64,000 nucleotides of DNA from Paenibacillus prosopidis (GCF_003337375.1 NZ_QPJD01000001.1:248001-312000), one strand, 5' to 3'. Numbered from the stretch's first letter, positions 37,436-45,500 are shown. The notes: generated from the sequence alone by a model not told the origin. Program-made: numbers and translations.

Positions 37436-37687
37436 CTATCCACAACGGAATAACTGCATTTGATGCAGGGTGAGAATGTGCATAAAAAAGAAGAGGTGGT
37501 TATCCTCTTCTGTTCTACTCAATTCGTCCACAAGTGCGCGCAGGCCTTCATAGTTGTAATCGAACGCCGACCCCCGTACCTGCTCAAGAAAGACGAGGGC
37601 GGACTTGTCCAGCTTACTGGGGTATGTGCCGCTTAGAGCTGCTTCATGATCATAAGCTTCAATAAAACGAACAGTATTAGGATGCAT
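37436..37687 (-). CDS. Small hypothetical protein, 83 residues
   Basis: The frame is open from 37786, but AAGGAGGG six bases before the ATG at 37687 sets the start. The product is soluble, mixed helical, with MHPNTVRFIEAYDHEAALS, KLDKSALVFLEQVRGSAFDYNYEGL and a hydrophobic end NHLFFFMHILTLHQMQ. I do not recognise a family. It lies alone between repeat-rich DNA and a terminator that separates it from yqfQ. Confidence 0.6.
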   Translation of the reverse strand: MHPNTVRFIEAYDHEAALSGTYPSKLDKSALVFLEQVRGSAFDYNYEGLRALVDELSRTEEDNHLFFFMHILTLHQMQLFRCG

Positions 37688-37710
37688 GCTTAACCCTCCT
37701 TCATTTGCCG

Positions 37711-37757
37711 GAAACGAAAACACCCCAATTGCGGCGCTAAGCGCTGCAATCGGGGTG
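37711..37757 (-). terminator. Terminator between yqfQ and the small gene (minus strand)
   Basis: Read on the minus strand, CACCCCGATTGCAGCGC pairs with GCGCCGCAATTGGGGTG (one mismatch) over a four-base loop and is followed by TTTTCGTTT. It would end yqfQ transcripts, and it sits just upstream of the 83-residue gene. Confidence 0.75.
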
Positions 37758-37921
37758 TGCTTCACTCCAATAGATAAACTTATCATAACGTATAGAAATT
37801 GTTAGTACAAGTGAATCGGACTATGTGGGTATGTTTATACGACTAATATCTCGATGAGCGTTACACATGGGAGAGGGGAACGACGTAGCATCCACTTTTT
37901 CACTCTCGCCCATTCCCTAAT

Positions 37922-38455
37922 CTACCGCGGGCGCTTCGGCTTCCGGCGGCGGCGGCCACCGTTGCCTGAGCTAGTGCTGGTTTTGCGGCGCTTCCGGCGT
38001 TTCGGCTTCCATTCGTCGCTGTCGTCCTCCGATACGCTCGCGGATTTTTTACCGAAGGAGCCCCAGAGTACTTTAACGAGCGGCGCCATTTGGGAGACGC
38101 TGGATACGACCTTCTGCACCTTTTGTACAGTTGAAACGATACCATCGATGCCGCCCATGCGGTCGACAAAGCCTTTGATCTCGGTTAAGTTGGGAAGAGA
38201 GAAGCCGCCTGCTTTGGCAGCAGGGGATGCAGTCGTTTCGACTAGCTCGGCTGTTGAAGTTTCGGCTATGGATACAGGAAGTAATTCCTGCGTTGGAGCA
38301 GCCGGCTCTATTGGTACCATAGTGGGAAGGTCGCCGCCAAAGTTAAAGCCGCCCGATTTTGCGCCCAACGATTGGTTAAGGCTTTGCCCTGGACGGTGGC
38401 CACCGTGCGGCGGGTAATGGTGGTTGCCTGTACCTGGGTTATTGCGATAGTACAC
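37922..38455 (-). CDS. yqfQ: YqfQ/VrrA family protein
   Basis: A 177-residue low-complexity protein: Pro/His/Gly-rich N-terminus (NPGTGNHHYPPHGGHRPGQ), an Ala/Thr/Pro middle, a helical conserved core ITTVQKVQK-like (GIVSTVQKVQKVVSSVSQMAPLV and KVLWGSFGK) at about 105-140, and a very basic tail (KPKRRKRRK, GRRRRKPKRP). This matches the YqfQ/VrrA family of Bacillales, possibly spore-associated. GTG 38455 (MYYRNN) has AAAGG 9 bases upstream; GTG 38464 is also in frame but too close to it. Confidence 0.7.
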   Translation of the reverse strand: MYYRNNPGTGNHHYPPHGGHRPGQSLNQSLGAKSGGFNFGGDLPTMVPIEPAAPTQELLPVSIAETSTAELVETTASPAAKAGGFSLPNLTEIKGFVDRMGGIDGIVSTVQKVQKVVSSVSQMAPLVKVLWGSFGKKSASVSEDDSDEWKPKRRKRRKTSTSSGNGGRRRRKPKRPR

Positions 38456-38629
38456 ACGGATCACAACCTTTTTTTATAATAGTCTATGGGGTAGGCGAAC
38501 ATACGGATTGGACGAATGTCCCGAGTGCGGATATTATTTCTAGATAAATGCCCTGTGCTTGTATGCTTCTCTGCCCCTAAAACGTGAGCGGCAGCTCTTC
38601 CGTCCTGTAAAGCGTGAATACGGTAATGT

Positions 38630-38658
38630 TTGAAAAAAACGTCCAAAAAAGCTACAAT
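38630..38658 (+). promoter_or_regulatory. Sigma-A promoter for the yerC leader
   Basis: TTGAAA (38630-38635), exactly 17 bases, TACAAT (38653-38658). The expected start near 38665 falls right at the 5' edge of the structured element, which therefore would form the whole 5' leader. Confidence 0.7.
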
Positions 38659-38672
38659 ATTAGCATTAGTTT

Positions 38673-38775
38673 AAATATAAGAAAGTTTAAGTTCTATACT
38701 TATACGATGCTTATATTTGACCGCGAAACGTGTGCAACGCCACCAGGGGATGGCGTCAGACGTTTACGCTTGCAT
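38673..38775 (+). ncRNA. Repeated two-hairpin RNA element, copy 2 (leader of yerC)
   Basis: Hairpin one: AAATATAAG (38673-38681) with CTTATATTT (38710-38718), plus nested TAAGT/ACTTA. Hairpin two: AAACGT (38726-38731) with ACGTTT (38760-38765), outer GCG/CGC, and inner ACGCCA (38737-38742) with TGGCGT (38751-38756). It ends CGCTTGC one base before TAGGAG, the yerC ribosome site. Compared with the copies at 6480 and 59348, stems are kept by paired changes (AAACGT/ACGTTT here, AAACGG/CCGTTT there; inner ACGCCA/TGGCGT against TGCCG/CGGCA). That supports a folded RNA rather than a protein or a DNA site. Confidence 0.75.
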
Positions 38776-38789
38776 AGGAGTGAATGCGC

Positions 38790-39080
38790 ATGCAGCTCAA
38801 AAAGCTGAACGATAAAGCAATAGATCAACTTTTCGAAGCGATTCTGACATTGAAATCGGTCGAAGAATGTTATGTCTTTTTTGATGATTTGTGCACGGTG
38901 AATGAAATTCAGTCGTTGTCGCAGCGGCTCGAGGTGGCGCGCATGCTCGGAAAGGGCAGCACGTACAACCAGATCGAAGCGGAGACGGGTGCCAGTACGG
39001 CAACGATCTCACGGGTGAAGCGCTGTTTGAATTACGGCAATGACGGGTATAAAATGGCTTTAGAGCGTCTTGGAAGGTAG
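38790..39080 (+). CDS. yerC: YerC/YecD TrpR-related DNA-binding protein
   Basis: A 96-residue helical protein of the YerC family, related to the Trp repressor: LFEAILTLKSVEECYVFFDDLCTVNEIQSL, then the helix-turn-helix segment VARMLGKGSTYNQIEAETGASTATISRVKRCL. ATG 38790 is eight bases after AGGAG; the ATG at 38784 is too close to it. It is transcribed with the cobaltochelatase-like gene that follows. The leader carries the repeated two-hairpin element, implying post-initiation control. Confidence 0.9.
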   Translation: MQLKKLNDKAIDQLFEAILTLKSVEECYVFFDDLCTVNEIQSLSQRLEVARMLGKGSTYNQIEAETGASTATISRVKRCLNYGNDGYKMALERLGR

Positions 39081-39090
39081 GGCAGCAGCG

Positions 39091-39873
39091 ATGAAGCCCG
39101 GCATTCTTGTTATTAGTCACGGCTCCAGAGAGCCGGAATGGGTGCAGCTGGTTGATGATGCGGTTGCTGCGGCAGCGGCTTCTCCGCGTCTATCAGGCGT
39201 TCCGGTCGTCTCGTCCTTTCTCGAGATCGTTGAGGGACGACTGATTCAGGACGGCATTGATACGCTGGAGCAGCAAGGTGTGACGGACCTGTATGTTGTA
39301 CCGCTGTTTGTATCTTCAGGCAGTACCCATGTGGATGAGATCGGGCAAGCGTTCGGGCTTCCATGGGTATCGGATTTGGAAGGCGATCTTAGCACGTTCC
39401 GTGTTGCGGCAAAAGTGACCTACGGCCTGCCGATCGATGACGATCTGGAAATTGCCGAACTGCTTGTCGCGAATATAGCCGAACTGTCCACGGAGCCGGC
39501 GAAGGAAGCGCTGCTGCTTGTTGGTCATGGAAGCAAGGAAAACGTATTTCATGAGCGCTGGCAGCAGGGACTGACACGTCTCGGGGAGCGGCTTCGTGCG
39601 CTTGGCGGCTTTGCGCGCGCGGAGTACGCGATGCTGCTGCCAGATCAGGCGGCGGCGAAGCTTCAGGAGATGCAGACTAAGCATCCGGAGGAATCGGTCA
39701 TTGTGGTGCCGCTGTTCTTGAGCCAGGGTTATTTTACGAATCATGTGATTCCGAAGCGACTCTCAGGGCTTACATACAGGTACAACGGGCGGGCGATGCT
39801 GCCTCATCCGGCGATTGAACGTTGGCTGGAGCGGCAAATAACAGGCTGGCTTGATCGAGCGCGTGAAAAATAG
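39091..39873 (+). CDS. CbiX/SirB-type chelatase
   Basis: A 260-residue two-lobed protein of the class II chelatase family that inserts metals into sirohydrochlorin. Each lobe shows the HG signature: LVISHGSREPEW at the start with PLFVSSGSTHVDEI, and LLVGHGSKENVFH near the middle with VVPLFLSQGYFTNHVIPKRL (metal-binding His). ATG 39091 has AGGG nine bases upstream; TTG 39070 is also in frame. It is 10 bases after yerC. No other siroheme or cobalamin genes are near, so metal and product are open. Confidence 0.85.
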   Translation: MKPGILVISHGSREPEWVQLVDDAVAAAAASPRLSGVPVVSSFLEIVEGRLIQDGIDTLEQQGVTDLYVVPLFVSSGSTHVDEIGQAFGLPWVSDLEGDLSTFRVAAKVTYGLPIDDDLEIAELLVANIAELSTEPAKEALLLVGHGSKENVFHERWQQGLTRLGERLRALGGFARAEYAMLLPDQAAAKLQEMQTKHPEESVIVVPLFLSQGYFTNHVIPKRLSGLTYRYNGRAMLPHPAIERWLERQITGWLDRAREK

Positions 39874-39915
39874 CATGTTCATTTTCATATATAAAGGTGT
39901 TAGGGGTGAACCGTA

Positions 39916-40830
39916 ATGCCAATCAAACGGGCGAGACTTATTTACAACCCGACATCGGGACGAGAAGAAATGAAGAAGCGTCTGCCTGATATTTTGCAGC
40001 GGCTGGAGCGTGGCGGCATTGAGACAAGCTGTCACATGACGATCGGTGAAGGCGATGCTACACTGGCGGCAGCTGAAGCAGCTGATCGCGGCTATGATCT
40101 GATCATTGCTGCGGGCGGCGACGGAACGCTGTATGAAGTCATTAATGGCTTGACGGGAAAACCGAACCGGCCACCGCTTGGCATTTTGCCGCTGGGAACG
40201 ACAAACGATTTTGCGCGGGCGATGGGCATTCCGAAGCATTGGGAGTATGCCATCGACCTGATTATTCAGCAATATACGCGGCCCATTGACGTCGGTAAGG
40301 CGAATGAACGTTATTTTATCAACATCGCCGGGGGCGGCTCCTTGACGGAGCTGACTTATGATGTACCGAGCAAGCTGAAGACGATGATTGGGCAGCTCGC
40401 TTATTATATGAAGGGTATGGAGAAAATGACCCGCCTTCGCCCGACCGAATTGACCCTTCAAGCGGCTGGGGTAGGTACCTTTCATGATGAGTTTATGATG
40501 TTCCTTATTTGCAACAGCAACTCGGTCGGCGGATTTGAGCGGCTCGCGCCGGACTCGAAGCTGGATGACGGACTGCTCGACGTGCTGCTTATCCGCAAGT
40601 GCAATCTGCCGGAGTTTATAAAGCTGGTCACGCTGGCGCTGCGCGGCGAGCATTTGAACGATCCTCATGTGATTCATTTCCGGACGGATGTATTGAAAGT
40701 AACGACGCCGGATTACGTGCAAATTAACCTCGATGGCGAATATGGCGGCGTTCTGCCGTGTACGTTCTCGGTGCTGCCGTCGCATTTGCATATTTTTGCG
40801 GATCAAACAGGCGAGTCCACATACCGGTAA
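39916..40830 (+). CDS. dgkB: Diacylglycerol kinase-like lipid kinase (DagK/YegS/BmrU family)
   Basis: A 304-residue soluble lipid kinase. RARLIYNPTSGREE and IIAAGGDGTLYEVINGL form the nucleotide-binding part; LGILPLGTTNDFARAMGIP is the GTxNDFAR signature. The C-terminal beta-sandwich has INIAGGGSLTEL and NLDGEYGG (Asp/Glu near the active site). In Bacillales this enzyme recycles diacylglycerol from lipoteichoic acid synthesis. AGGGGTGA precedes the ATG. Placement just before rlmCD is common in Bacillus relatives. Confidence 0.93.
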   Translation: MPIKRARLIYNPTSGREEMKKRLPDILQRLERGGIETSCHMTIGEGDATLAAAEAADRGYDLIIAAGGDGTLYEVINGLTGKPNRPPLGILPLGTTNDFARAMGIPKHWEYAIDLIIQQYTRPIDVGKANERYFINIAGGGSLTELTYDVPSKLKTMIGQLAYYMKGMEKMTRLRPTELTLQAAGVGTFHDEFMMFLICNSNSVGGFERLAPDSKLDDGLLDVLLIRKCNLPEFIKLVTLALRGEHLNDPHVIHFRTDVLKVTTPDYVQINLDGEYGGVLPCTFSVLPSHLHIFADQTGESTYR

Positions 40831-40947
40831 GGTGCGGAGGGGTGCGGCTAAGTTCAAGGAAAATGCGGCTAATCGCACCGGATTAAGGGAATAATTGTTG
40901 ATAGCAGCTTTTAGGAAATCGGATTGAAGATAGAGCGGAGAGAGTAT

Positions 40948-42456
40948 ATGCATAAAGGGAAAAGCAGAGGCGGCAGCCACAAAGGTAGACCGCGTAACGC
41001 AGCGGCTGCGGGCGAGCCGGTCAATGCGCCGTTTCAAAAAAATGAAGAAGTCACCGTCGATATTATCGGCCTGACGCATGACGGAGAAGGGGTGGGCCGC
41101 GCTGACGGCTTTACCCTTTTTATACAGGGAGCGCTTCCCGGAGAACGTGTGCGCGCGAAAGTGATGAAGGTGAAGAAGCAGTACGGATATGCTCGGCTCG
41201 AGGAAATGCTTGAAGCGAGTCCGGCGCGTGTGGAACCGCTTTGCGCTATTCATAAGGAGTGCGGCGGATGCCAGCTGCAGCACTTCGATTACCCGGCGCA
41301 GCTGGAGTGGAAGCGGCAGCATGTCGTTGACAACCTGGTCAGGATCGGTAAGCTGAAGGTTGCGGGGGAAGGCAGCCGTTTAGATGGAGAGGATGCTTCT
41401 GCTTCTGCTTCTGCTTCTGCTGGGATTATCGTTCATCGGACAATTGGAATGGACGAGCCATGGCGGTATCGGAATAAGGCAGCGGTTCCTGTAGGAGTTA
41501 GTTCGACGGATGGAGGATTGCTCGCAGGTTTTTATGCCCGCGGAAGCCATCGGATTATCGACATGGATGATTGCCTCATCCAGCATGAGCAAAATGACGA
41601 AGTCATTCGTGTCGTGAAGCGAATCGGGCGTGAGCTTGGCGTATCGCCTTACGATGAGGAGACTGGCCGCGGCGTGCTGCGCCATGTGATGGCGCGGACT
41701 GGCGTGGTGACAGGCGAGATCATGGTCGTATTGGTAACGAACAGCAAGAAGCTGCCTCAGGCTGATCAATGGGCCGAGCGCATCCGTCAGGATCTGCCCG
41801 GCGTGAAGAGTATCGTGCAAAACGTGAACGAGAAAAACACGAACGTAATATTTGGCGATGAGACTCGCGTACTTTGGGGCAGCGATGTGATCTATGATGA
41901 TCTCGACGGGATTCGCTTCGCGATCTCGGCAAGATCGTTCTATCAGGTGAACCCAACTCAGACGGTAGAGCTTTACCGCAAAGCGGTAGAGTATGCCGGC
42001 TTGACCGGTTCGGAGACGGTTATCGACGCCTATTGCGGCATAGGAACCATATCGTTGTTCTTGGCGCGGCACGCGGGGAGAGTCTACGGCGTTGAAATCG
42101 TGCCGGAGGCGATTGAGGATGCATCGCGTAATGCGGAGCTGAACGGCATCAACAATGCTTCGTTTGAAGCGGGGCCTGCGGAGGTTGTGATTCCGCGCTG
42201 GCGTGAGGAAGGGATTACGGCGGATGTGATCGTCGTGGATCCGCCGCGCAAAGGCTGTGATCCTGCGCTGCTAGAGACGATTTTGGCTATGCAGCCGGAG
42301 CGGGTTGTATATGTGAGCTGTAATCCATCGACATTGGCGAGGGACTTGCGGGTGCTCGAGGATGGCGGGTATCGAACGGTGGAGGTTACGCCGGTGGATA
42401 TGTTCCCGCATACGGTGCATGTGGAGTGTTGCTCACTGTTGGTCAGGCAAGACTAA
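40948..42456 (+). CDS. rlmCD: 23S rRNA (uracil-C5)-methyltransferase
   Basis: A 502-residue RumA/RlmCD enzyme. Domains in order: TRAM (about 25-85, IIGLTHDGEGVGRADG), a [4Fe-4S] cluster with CAIHKECGGCQLQH, a beta-rich middle, and the SAM methyltransferase domain with DAYCGIGTISLFLA, VDPPRKGCDPALL and the catalytic VSCNPSTLARDL. ATG 40948 follows GCGGAGAGAG. Four GCTTCT hexamers (41395-41418) encode an Ala-Ser repeat in the linker after the cluster. A strong terminator follows 30 bases later; the last 40 bases and terminator have a degenerate second copy at 44691. Confidence 0.94.
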   Translation: MHKGKSRGGSHKGRPRNAAAAGEPVNAPFQKNEEVTVDIIGLTHDGEGVGRADGFTLFIQGALPGERVRAKVMKVKKQYGYARLEEMLEASPARVEPLCAIHKECGGCQLQHFDYPAQLEWKRQHVVDNLVRIGKLKVAGEGSRLDGEDASASASASAGIIVHRTIGMDEPWRYRNKAAVPVGVSSTDGGLLAGFYARGSHRIIDMDDCLIQHEQNDEVIRVVKRIGRELGVSPYDEETGRGVLRHVMARTGVVTGEIMVVLVTNSKKLPQADQWAERIRQDLPGVKSIVQNVNEKNTNVIFGDETRVLWGSDVIYDDLDGIRFAISARSFYQVNPTQTVELYRKAVEYAGLTGSETVIDAYCGIGTISLFLARHAGRVYGVEIVPEAIEDASRNAELNGINNASFEAGPAEVVIPRWREEGITADVIVVDPPRKGCDPALLETILAMQPERVVYVSCNPSTLARDLRVLEDGGYRTVEVTPVDMFPHTVHVECCSLLVRQD

Positions 42457-42509
42457 TAGTTGAGATGTATTGGCGGAAATAGCAAAGAGGGGCGGTAGCC
42501 CCTCTTTTT
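42418..42509 (+). repeat. Direct repeat copy A (rlmCD 3' end plus terminator)
   Basis: This is the native 3' end of rlmCD with its terminator. Blocks such as GTTGCTCACTGTT and TTGAGATGTATTGGCG are repeated at 44691-44788, so the DNA in between (2.2 kb, with the LysM-GMC gene) is bounded by two related ends. Confidence 0.7.
42486..42509 (+). terminator. Terminator after rlmCD
   Basis: AGAGGGGC pairs with GCCCCTCT over GGTA, followed by TTTTG. Compact and strong. Confidence 0.9.
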
Positions 42510-42826
42510 GTTGTTGGATCTGTTACGTACTATGTTGATTCTTGAACAAAATATGACCGCAATTAGTCTTGATTAGAAATTTATTTTTTCCATTACAGCT
42601 ATCAATGGCCAAGGCTAGGCCTCTATCAAGTACGAGACCATACTGGGATATTATTGGGAGATCTGAGAAGCTTCTGCTCTGGTCTTCTTTTTTTGTACCC
42701 ATTTACGGATAGGAGCGTGGAGGACAATGTTGGACACATTCGATGCGTTTATTTATTCCTACATAAACGATCTGCTATCATCATAAACATGAATCAAATC
42801 CAAACAGGAAAGCGGGATGATAAGTC
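42510..42826 (+). other. Gap before the LysM-GMC gene, with a possible terminator
   Basis: A/T-rich DNA of 317 bases. GAGACCA (from 42634) can pair with TGGTCTTC (to 42687), enclosing AGAAGCTTCT, and a T7 run follows, so a terminator-like hairpin is likely at 42634-42694. A 19-codon ORF (42727-42786) with GGAGG upstream is noted but not supported as a gene. No promoter could be called. Confidence 0.45.
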
Positions 42827-44452
42827 CTGAAAATATATATAGCTAATGAAGGAGATACTCTAAGAACAGTTTCTCTGTCCTATAAGGTCGAATTAGAAGA
42901 GCTTGTCTCGCTCAATCTGCACATTCAACATCCTGACCGGGATATCCAAGGAAGTCATGTGAAACTTCCCGATCAGATCAGCCCAACCAAACAAAAGATT
43001 CAGATCCCGACTTGCCCGGGGGTCTGCGTTTACCCGGAACAGTGGGTTCCGCTGACTTCTCTTGAAAACATGGAGCAAGTGGAATATGATGTGCTCATCG
43101 TAGGCACGGGGGCAGGAGGAGGGGCTGCTCTATGGAGATTAAGCGAACAGTGGGAGGGGACGGGAAAACGGATTGGTGTCGTTGAAAAGGGAGATCTCCT
43201 ATTGCCAACCAATGGAATGAACATCGCTACTATGGATCCCGAACGGTTTTTAAAATATTATTACACTGTATCTAAATCGCCCCCTCAATATCCTTCGCCG
43301 CAAGTCTACGCTTTAGGGGGAAGAACCTTGTTTTGGACAGCGGTGAGCCCCCGTATGCATGTTTCCGAAATAGCAAATTGGCCCGTAACCGTTAAAGAGA
43401 TGGAATTGTATTATACCGTTGCGGAGAGGATTATGAACGTCACACACTCCTTCACCCAAGGAAGTCCGCTCACTGAAATAAGTCTTGATCGGCTTAGGAA
43501 GAACGGTTTCCCCGAAGCAACGGATGAACCGATTGCCATTGATCTTTCACCTACAAAATTCGGAGTGGTCAACTCCAACGCATTTTTCAGTTCGATAACG
43601 TTCATTGCGCACGCCCTGAATCGCCCCTTCGATTTGGCGGTAAACGCCAGCGCTGTTCAAGTCCTCGTGGAAAGGAACAGAGTCGTCGGCCTCAAAGTGA
43701 TGTCTCCGGATAAGAAGCCCTACTATTTAAAGGCAAAAACCGTTGTTTTATCTGCGAGCACTTTTGGAACGCCTCAAATTTTACTCAACTCCGGGATTGA
43801 AGGAAGGGTGATCGGTCGTTATCTGAGCAACCACTCTAGGCTAGTTGGTACAGGTTTATTACATCGGTCCGAATTCACGGAGAGATTGGGACCGCTTCGC
43901 ATTTTGATTCCAGGCACCGAAAACCGTCCTTATCAATTTCAAATTTGGGGACCCGGAAATTTTGCTTGGGTTCAGAATAAAGTACAACCTTTGAAAGAGA
44001 AGTGGGAGGTTAAATTCTATGGTTCAGGCAAAGTAGAATCTCGTTTCGAAAATTTTGTCGCTCTTGACCCGGTTAGGCGCGATGAATACGGGTTATCAGA
44101 AATACAGGTTCATTTTAGTTATAGCGAACAAGATGAAATCGTTATTCAACAAATGGCTGAAGCAGTGAAACAGGCTTCAGCAGCGATGAAAACCCCCTTA
44201 CTTTCAACCGGCGGTCAACCGGCCATCTGCCTACTGCCTCCCGGATTGGAAAATCATGAGATCGGAACCTGCCGCATGGGAGACGATCCTTCCACCTCTG
44301 CAACAAACAGGTATGGTCAAATTCATGGTATTCACGGCCTCTTTGTGGCTGACAATAGCGTAATCCCAACCAGTGGTACCGCTAACCCTACGCTTACCAC
44401 TGTAGCGTTGGCTATTCGCACTGCGGATTATATCATTCATCAATTGAAATAA
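42827..44452 (+). CDS. LysM-GMC oxidoreductase fusion
   Basis: From GTG 42959 (AAGGA six bases upstream) the frame gives a 497-residue GMC-type flavoprotein: FAD-binding VLIVGTGAGGGAAL, ALGGRTLFWTAVSPRM, VVLSASTFGTPQILLNSG and the C-terminal GTCRMGDDP, then FVADNSVIPTSGTANPTLT. The frame stays open upstream to CTG 42827 and these 44 residues read as a LysM unit (IANEGDTLRTVSLSYKVELE, then LVSLNL), so the natural protein is probably a LysM-GMC fusion of 541 residues. A CTG start is rare; the original ATG may have mutated, leaving the shorter form. No signal peptide. Substrate unknown. The gene is AT-rich and lies between repeats of the rlmCD end. Confidence 0.75.
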   Translation: MKIYIANEGDTLRTVSLSYKVELEELVSLNLHIQHPDRDIQGSHVKLPDQISPTKQKIQIPTCPGVCVYPEQWVPLTSLENMEQVEYDVLIVGTGAGGGAALWRLSEQWEGTGKRIGVVEKGDLLLPTNGMNIATMDPERFLKYYYTVSKSPPQYPSPQVYALGGRTLFWTAVSPRMHVSEIANWPVTVKEMELYYTVAERIMNVTHSFTQGSPLTEISLDRLRKNGFPEATDEPIAIDLSPTKFGVVNSNAFFSSITFIAHALNRPFDLAVNASAVQVLVERNRVVGLKVMSPDKKPYYLKAKTVVLSASTFGTPQILLNSGIEGRVIGRYLSNHSRLVGTGLLHRSEFTERLGPLRILIPGTENRPYQFQIWGPGNFAWVQNKVQPLKEKWEVKFYGSGKVESRFENFVALDPVRRDEYGLSEIQVHFSYSEQDEIVIQQMAEAVKQASAAMKTPLLSTGGQPAICLLPPGLENHEIGTCRMGDDPSTSATNRYGQIHGIHGLFVADNSVIPTSGTANPTLTTVALAIRTADYIIHQLK

Positions 44453-44690
44453 ACCTGAAACTTTAAGTTTCTGGAAAGTCATGAATTTGAAACAATTGAT
44501 TAGATGGGTTCTTCAAGTGTCGGTGGGTTGCTAAGTAACGAACAAAAGCAGTCTTGAGAATTTCATCTCATTTGTAGTATATCGGTAGAAGGAAATAATA
44601 AAGCCAAAAAAATAAGAACCGGGTTAACGTTTATTGAGCAAACACCATTCCTACGGACACATACATGTTTATTGTCACTGTCTACTCGTC

Positions 44691-44788
44691 ACATGTGTGG
44701 AATGTTGCTCACTGTTAGTTTGGAATGGAGATAAATCTTGAGATGTATTGGCGAATATTTTAAGAAGGGAGAAATCCCTTCTTTTTTT
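44691..44788 (+). repeat. Direct repeat copy B (degenerate rlmCD 3' end plus terminator)
   Basis: CATGTGTGGAATGTTGCTCA through CTGTTAGT, TTGAGATGTATTGGCG and a hairpin AAGGGAGAAATCCCTT with T7 follow the same order as at 42418-42509. The reading frame is broken relative to rlmCD. The hairpin has changed sequence but kept form, so it is still a good terminator (44764-44788). Confidence 0.7.
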
Positions 44789-44809
44789 ATTTTATATAGG
44801 CGAAAAGCA

Positions 44810-45091
44810 TCAATTACAGGCTACTGTGATAACGCCAAGGGAGGAATCTAATATCCATTTTGTCCAGCCAAGTATAACAGGTGCTTCCTGGATTACAATG
44901 TGCCGATACGCGTGATTAAGACAACCTTCTAAATAGGTTTCAATGGCTATCGAGGTTCTTTCCCACGGATCAATCTCAGTATCAATAGCAGTCGATACAC
45001 ATTTTACCATTTCTTCTAAAAGTCCATCTACTACTTGTTCAAACAGGGTTTTTTTATCCTTAATATGATAATATATGACGGTAGAACGGAC
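44810..45091 (-). pseudogene. TetR-family regulator remnant (C-terminal part)
   Basis: On the minus strand from 45091 the frame reads VRSTVIYYHIKDKKTLFEQVV, the end of a TetR helix-turn-helix (normally preceded by about 35 more residues), followed by a helical ligand domain with HAYRHIVIQEAPVILGWTKW, a common TetR C-domain motif. Immediately upstream is an in-frame TAA (45094-45092) and unrelated sequence, so the N-terminal half of the DNA-binding domain is gone. It cannot be a working regulator. Confidence 0.72.
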
Positions 45092-45092
45092 T

Positions 45093-45500
45093 TATGACAA
45101 TAAAGCAAAATTCCTTGACTTGTTTATGCCGCTTATCAACTCGGAAATTGACAGGTTAATAGAACAAGAGAAGACTTTGAGGTATTTTCCGTTTATGAGG
45201 AAGAAGCCATAGTGCTGCGCAACCACACCGATTAGCCCCGGGTCCATAAGATTTCTCCATCTGGAGGTTGCGACGAGCTCTTCATTGTCGTACATGTTAC
45301 TAAGCTTTTGATTAAATCCGGATTCTGTATAGGTTTTGACCACGCTACCGTCCTTTCCGAATTGATCGAAGACAGTGCCTCAGAGATATTTTGAGGCAAG
45401 ATAGTCATACATGTCCATATGAAAATGATGGAACGACGGGGTTCAAAGCTGTTTATGAAACGCTGTTCGAATCCAATTCTTATTGAAATCAAATATCGTG
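45093..45500. other. Patch of broken gene fragments
   Basis: Plus strand 45093-45212 reads as a 39-codon tail (KAKFLDLFMPLINSEIDRL to FPFMRKKP, stop) with no start codon; minus strand about 45380-45213 reads GKDGSVVKTYTESGF and SRWRNLMDPGLIGVVAQHYG, also without a proper beginning or end. Both have protein-like composition but neither is a complete gene and I cannot name either family. From 45500 to 45745 I see only A/T-rich DNA, presumably the promoter of the next gene. Confidence 0.45.

Noticed and set aside
38461..38646. Minus-strand 61-codon ORF upstream of yqfQ
   Set aside because: No ribosome site, no recognisable motif, and it overlaps the yerC promoter.
39763..41322. 519-codon antisense ORF over cbiX, dgkB and rlmCD
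   Set aside because: Covers three clear genes and their intergenic regions in the opposite sense; composition artefact of GC-rich codons.
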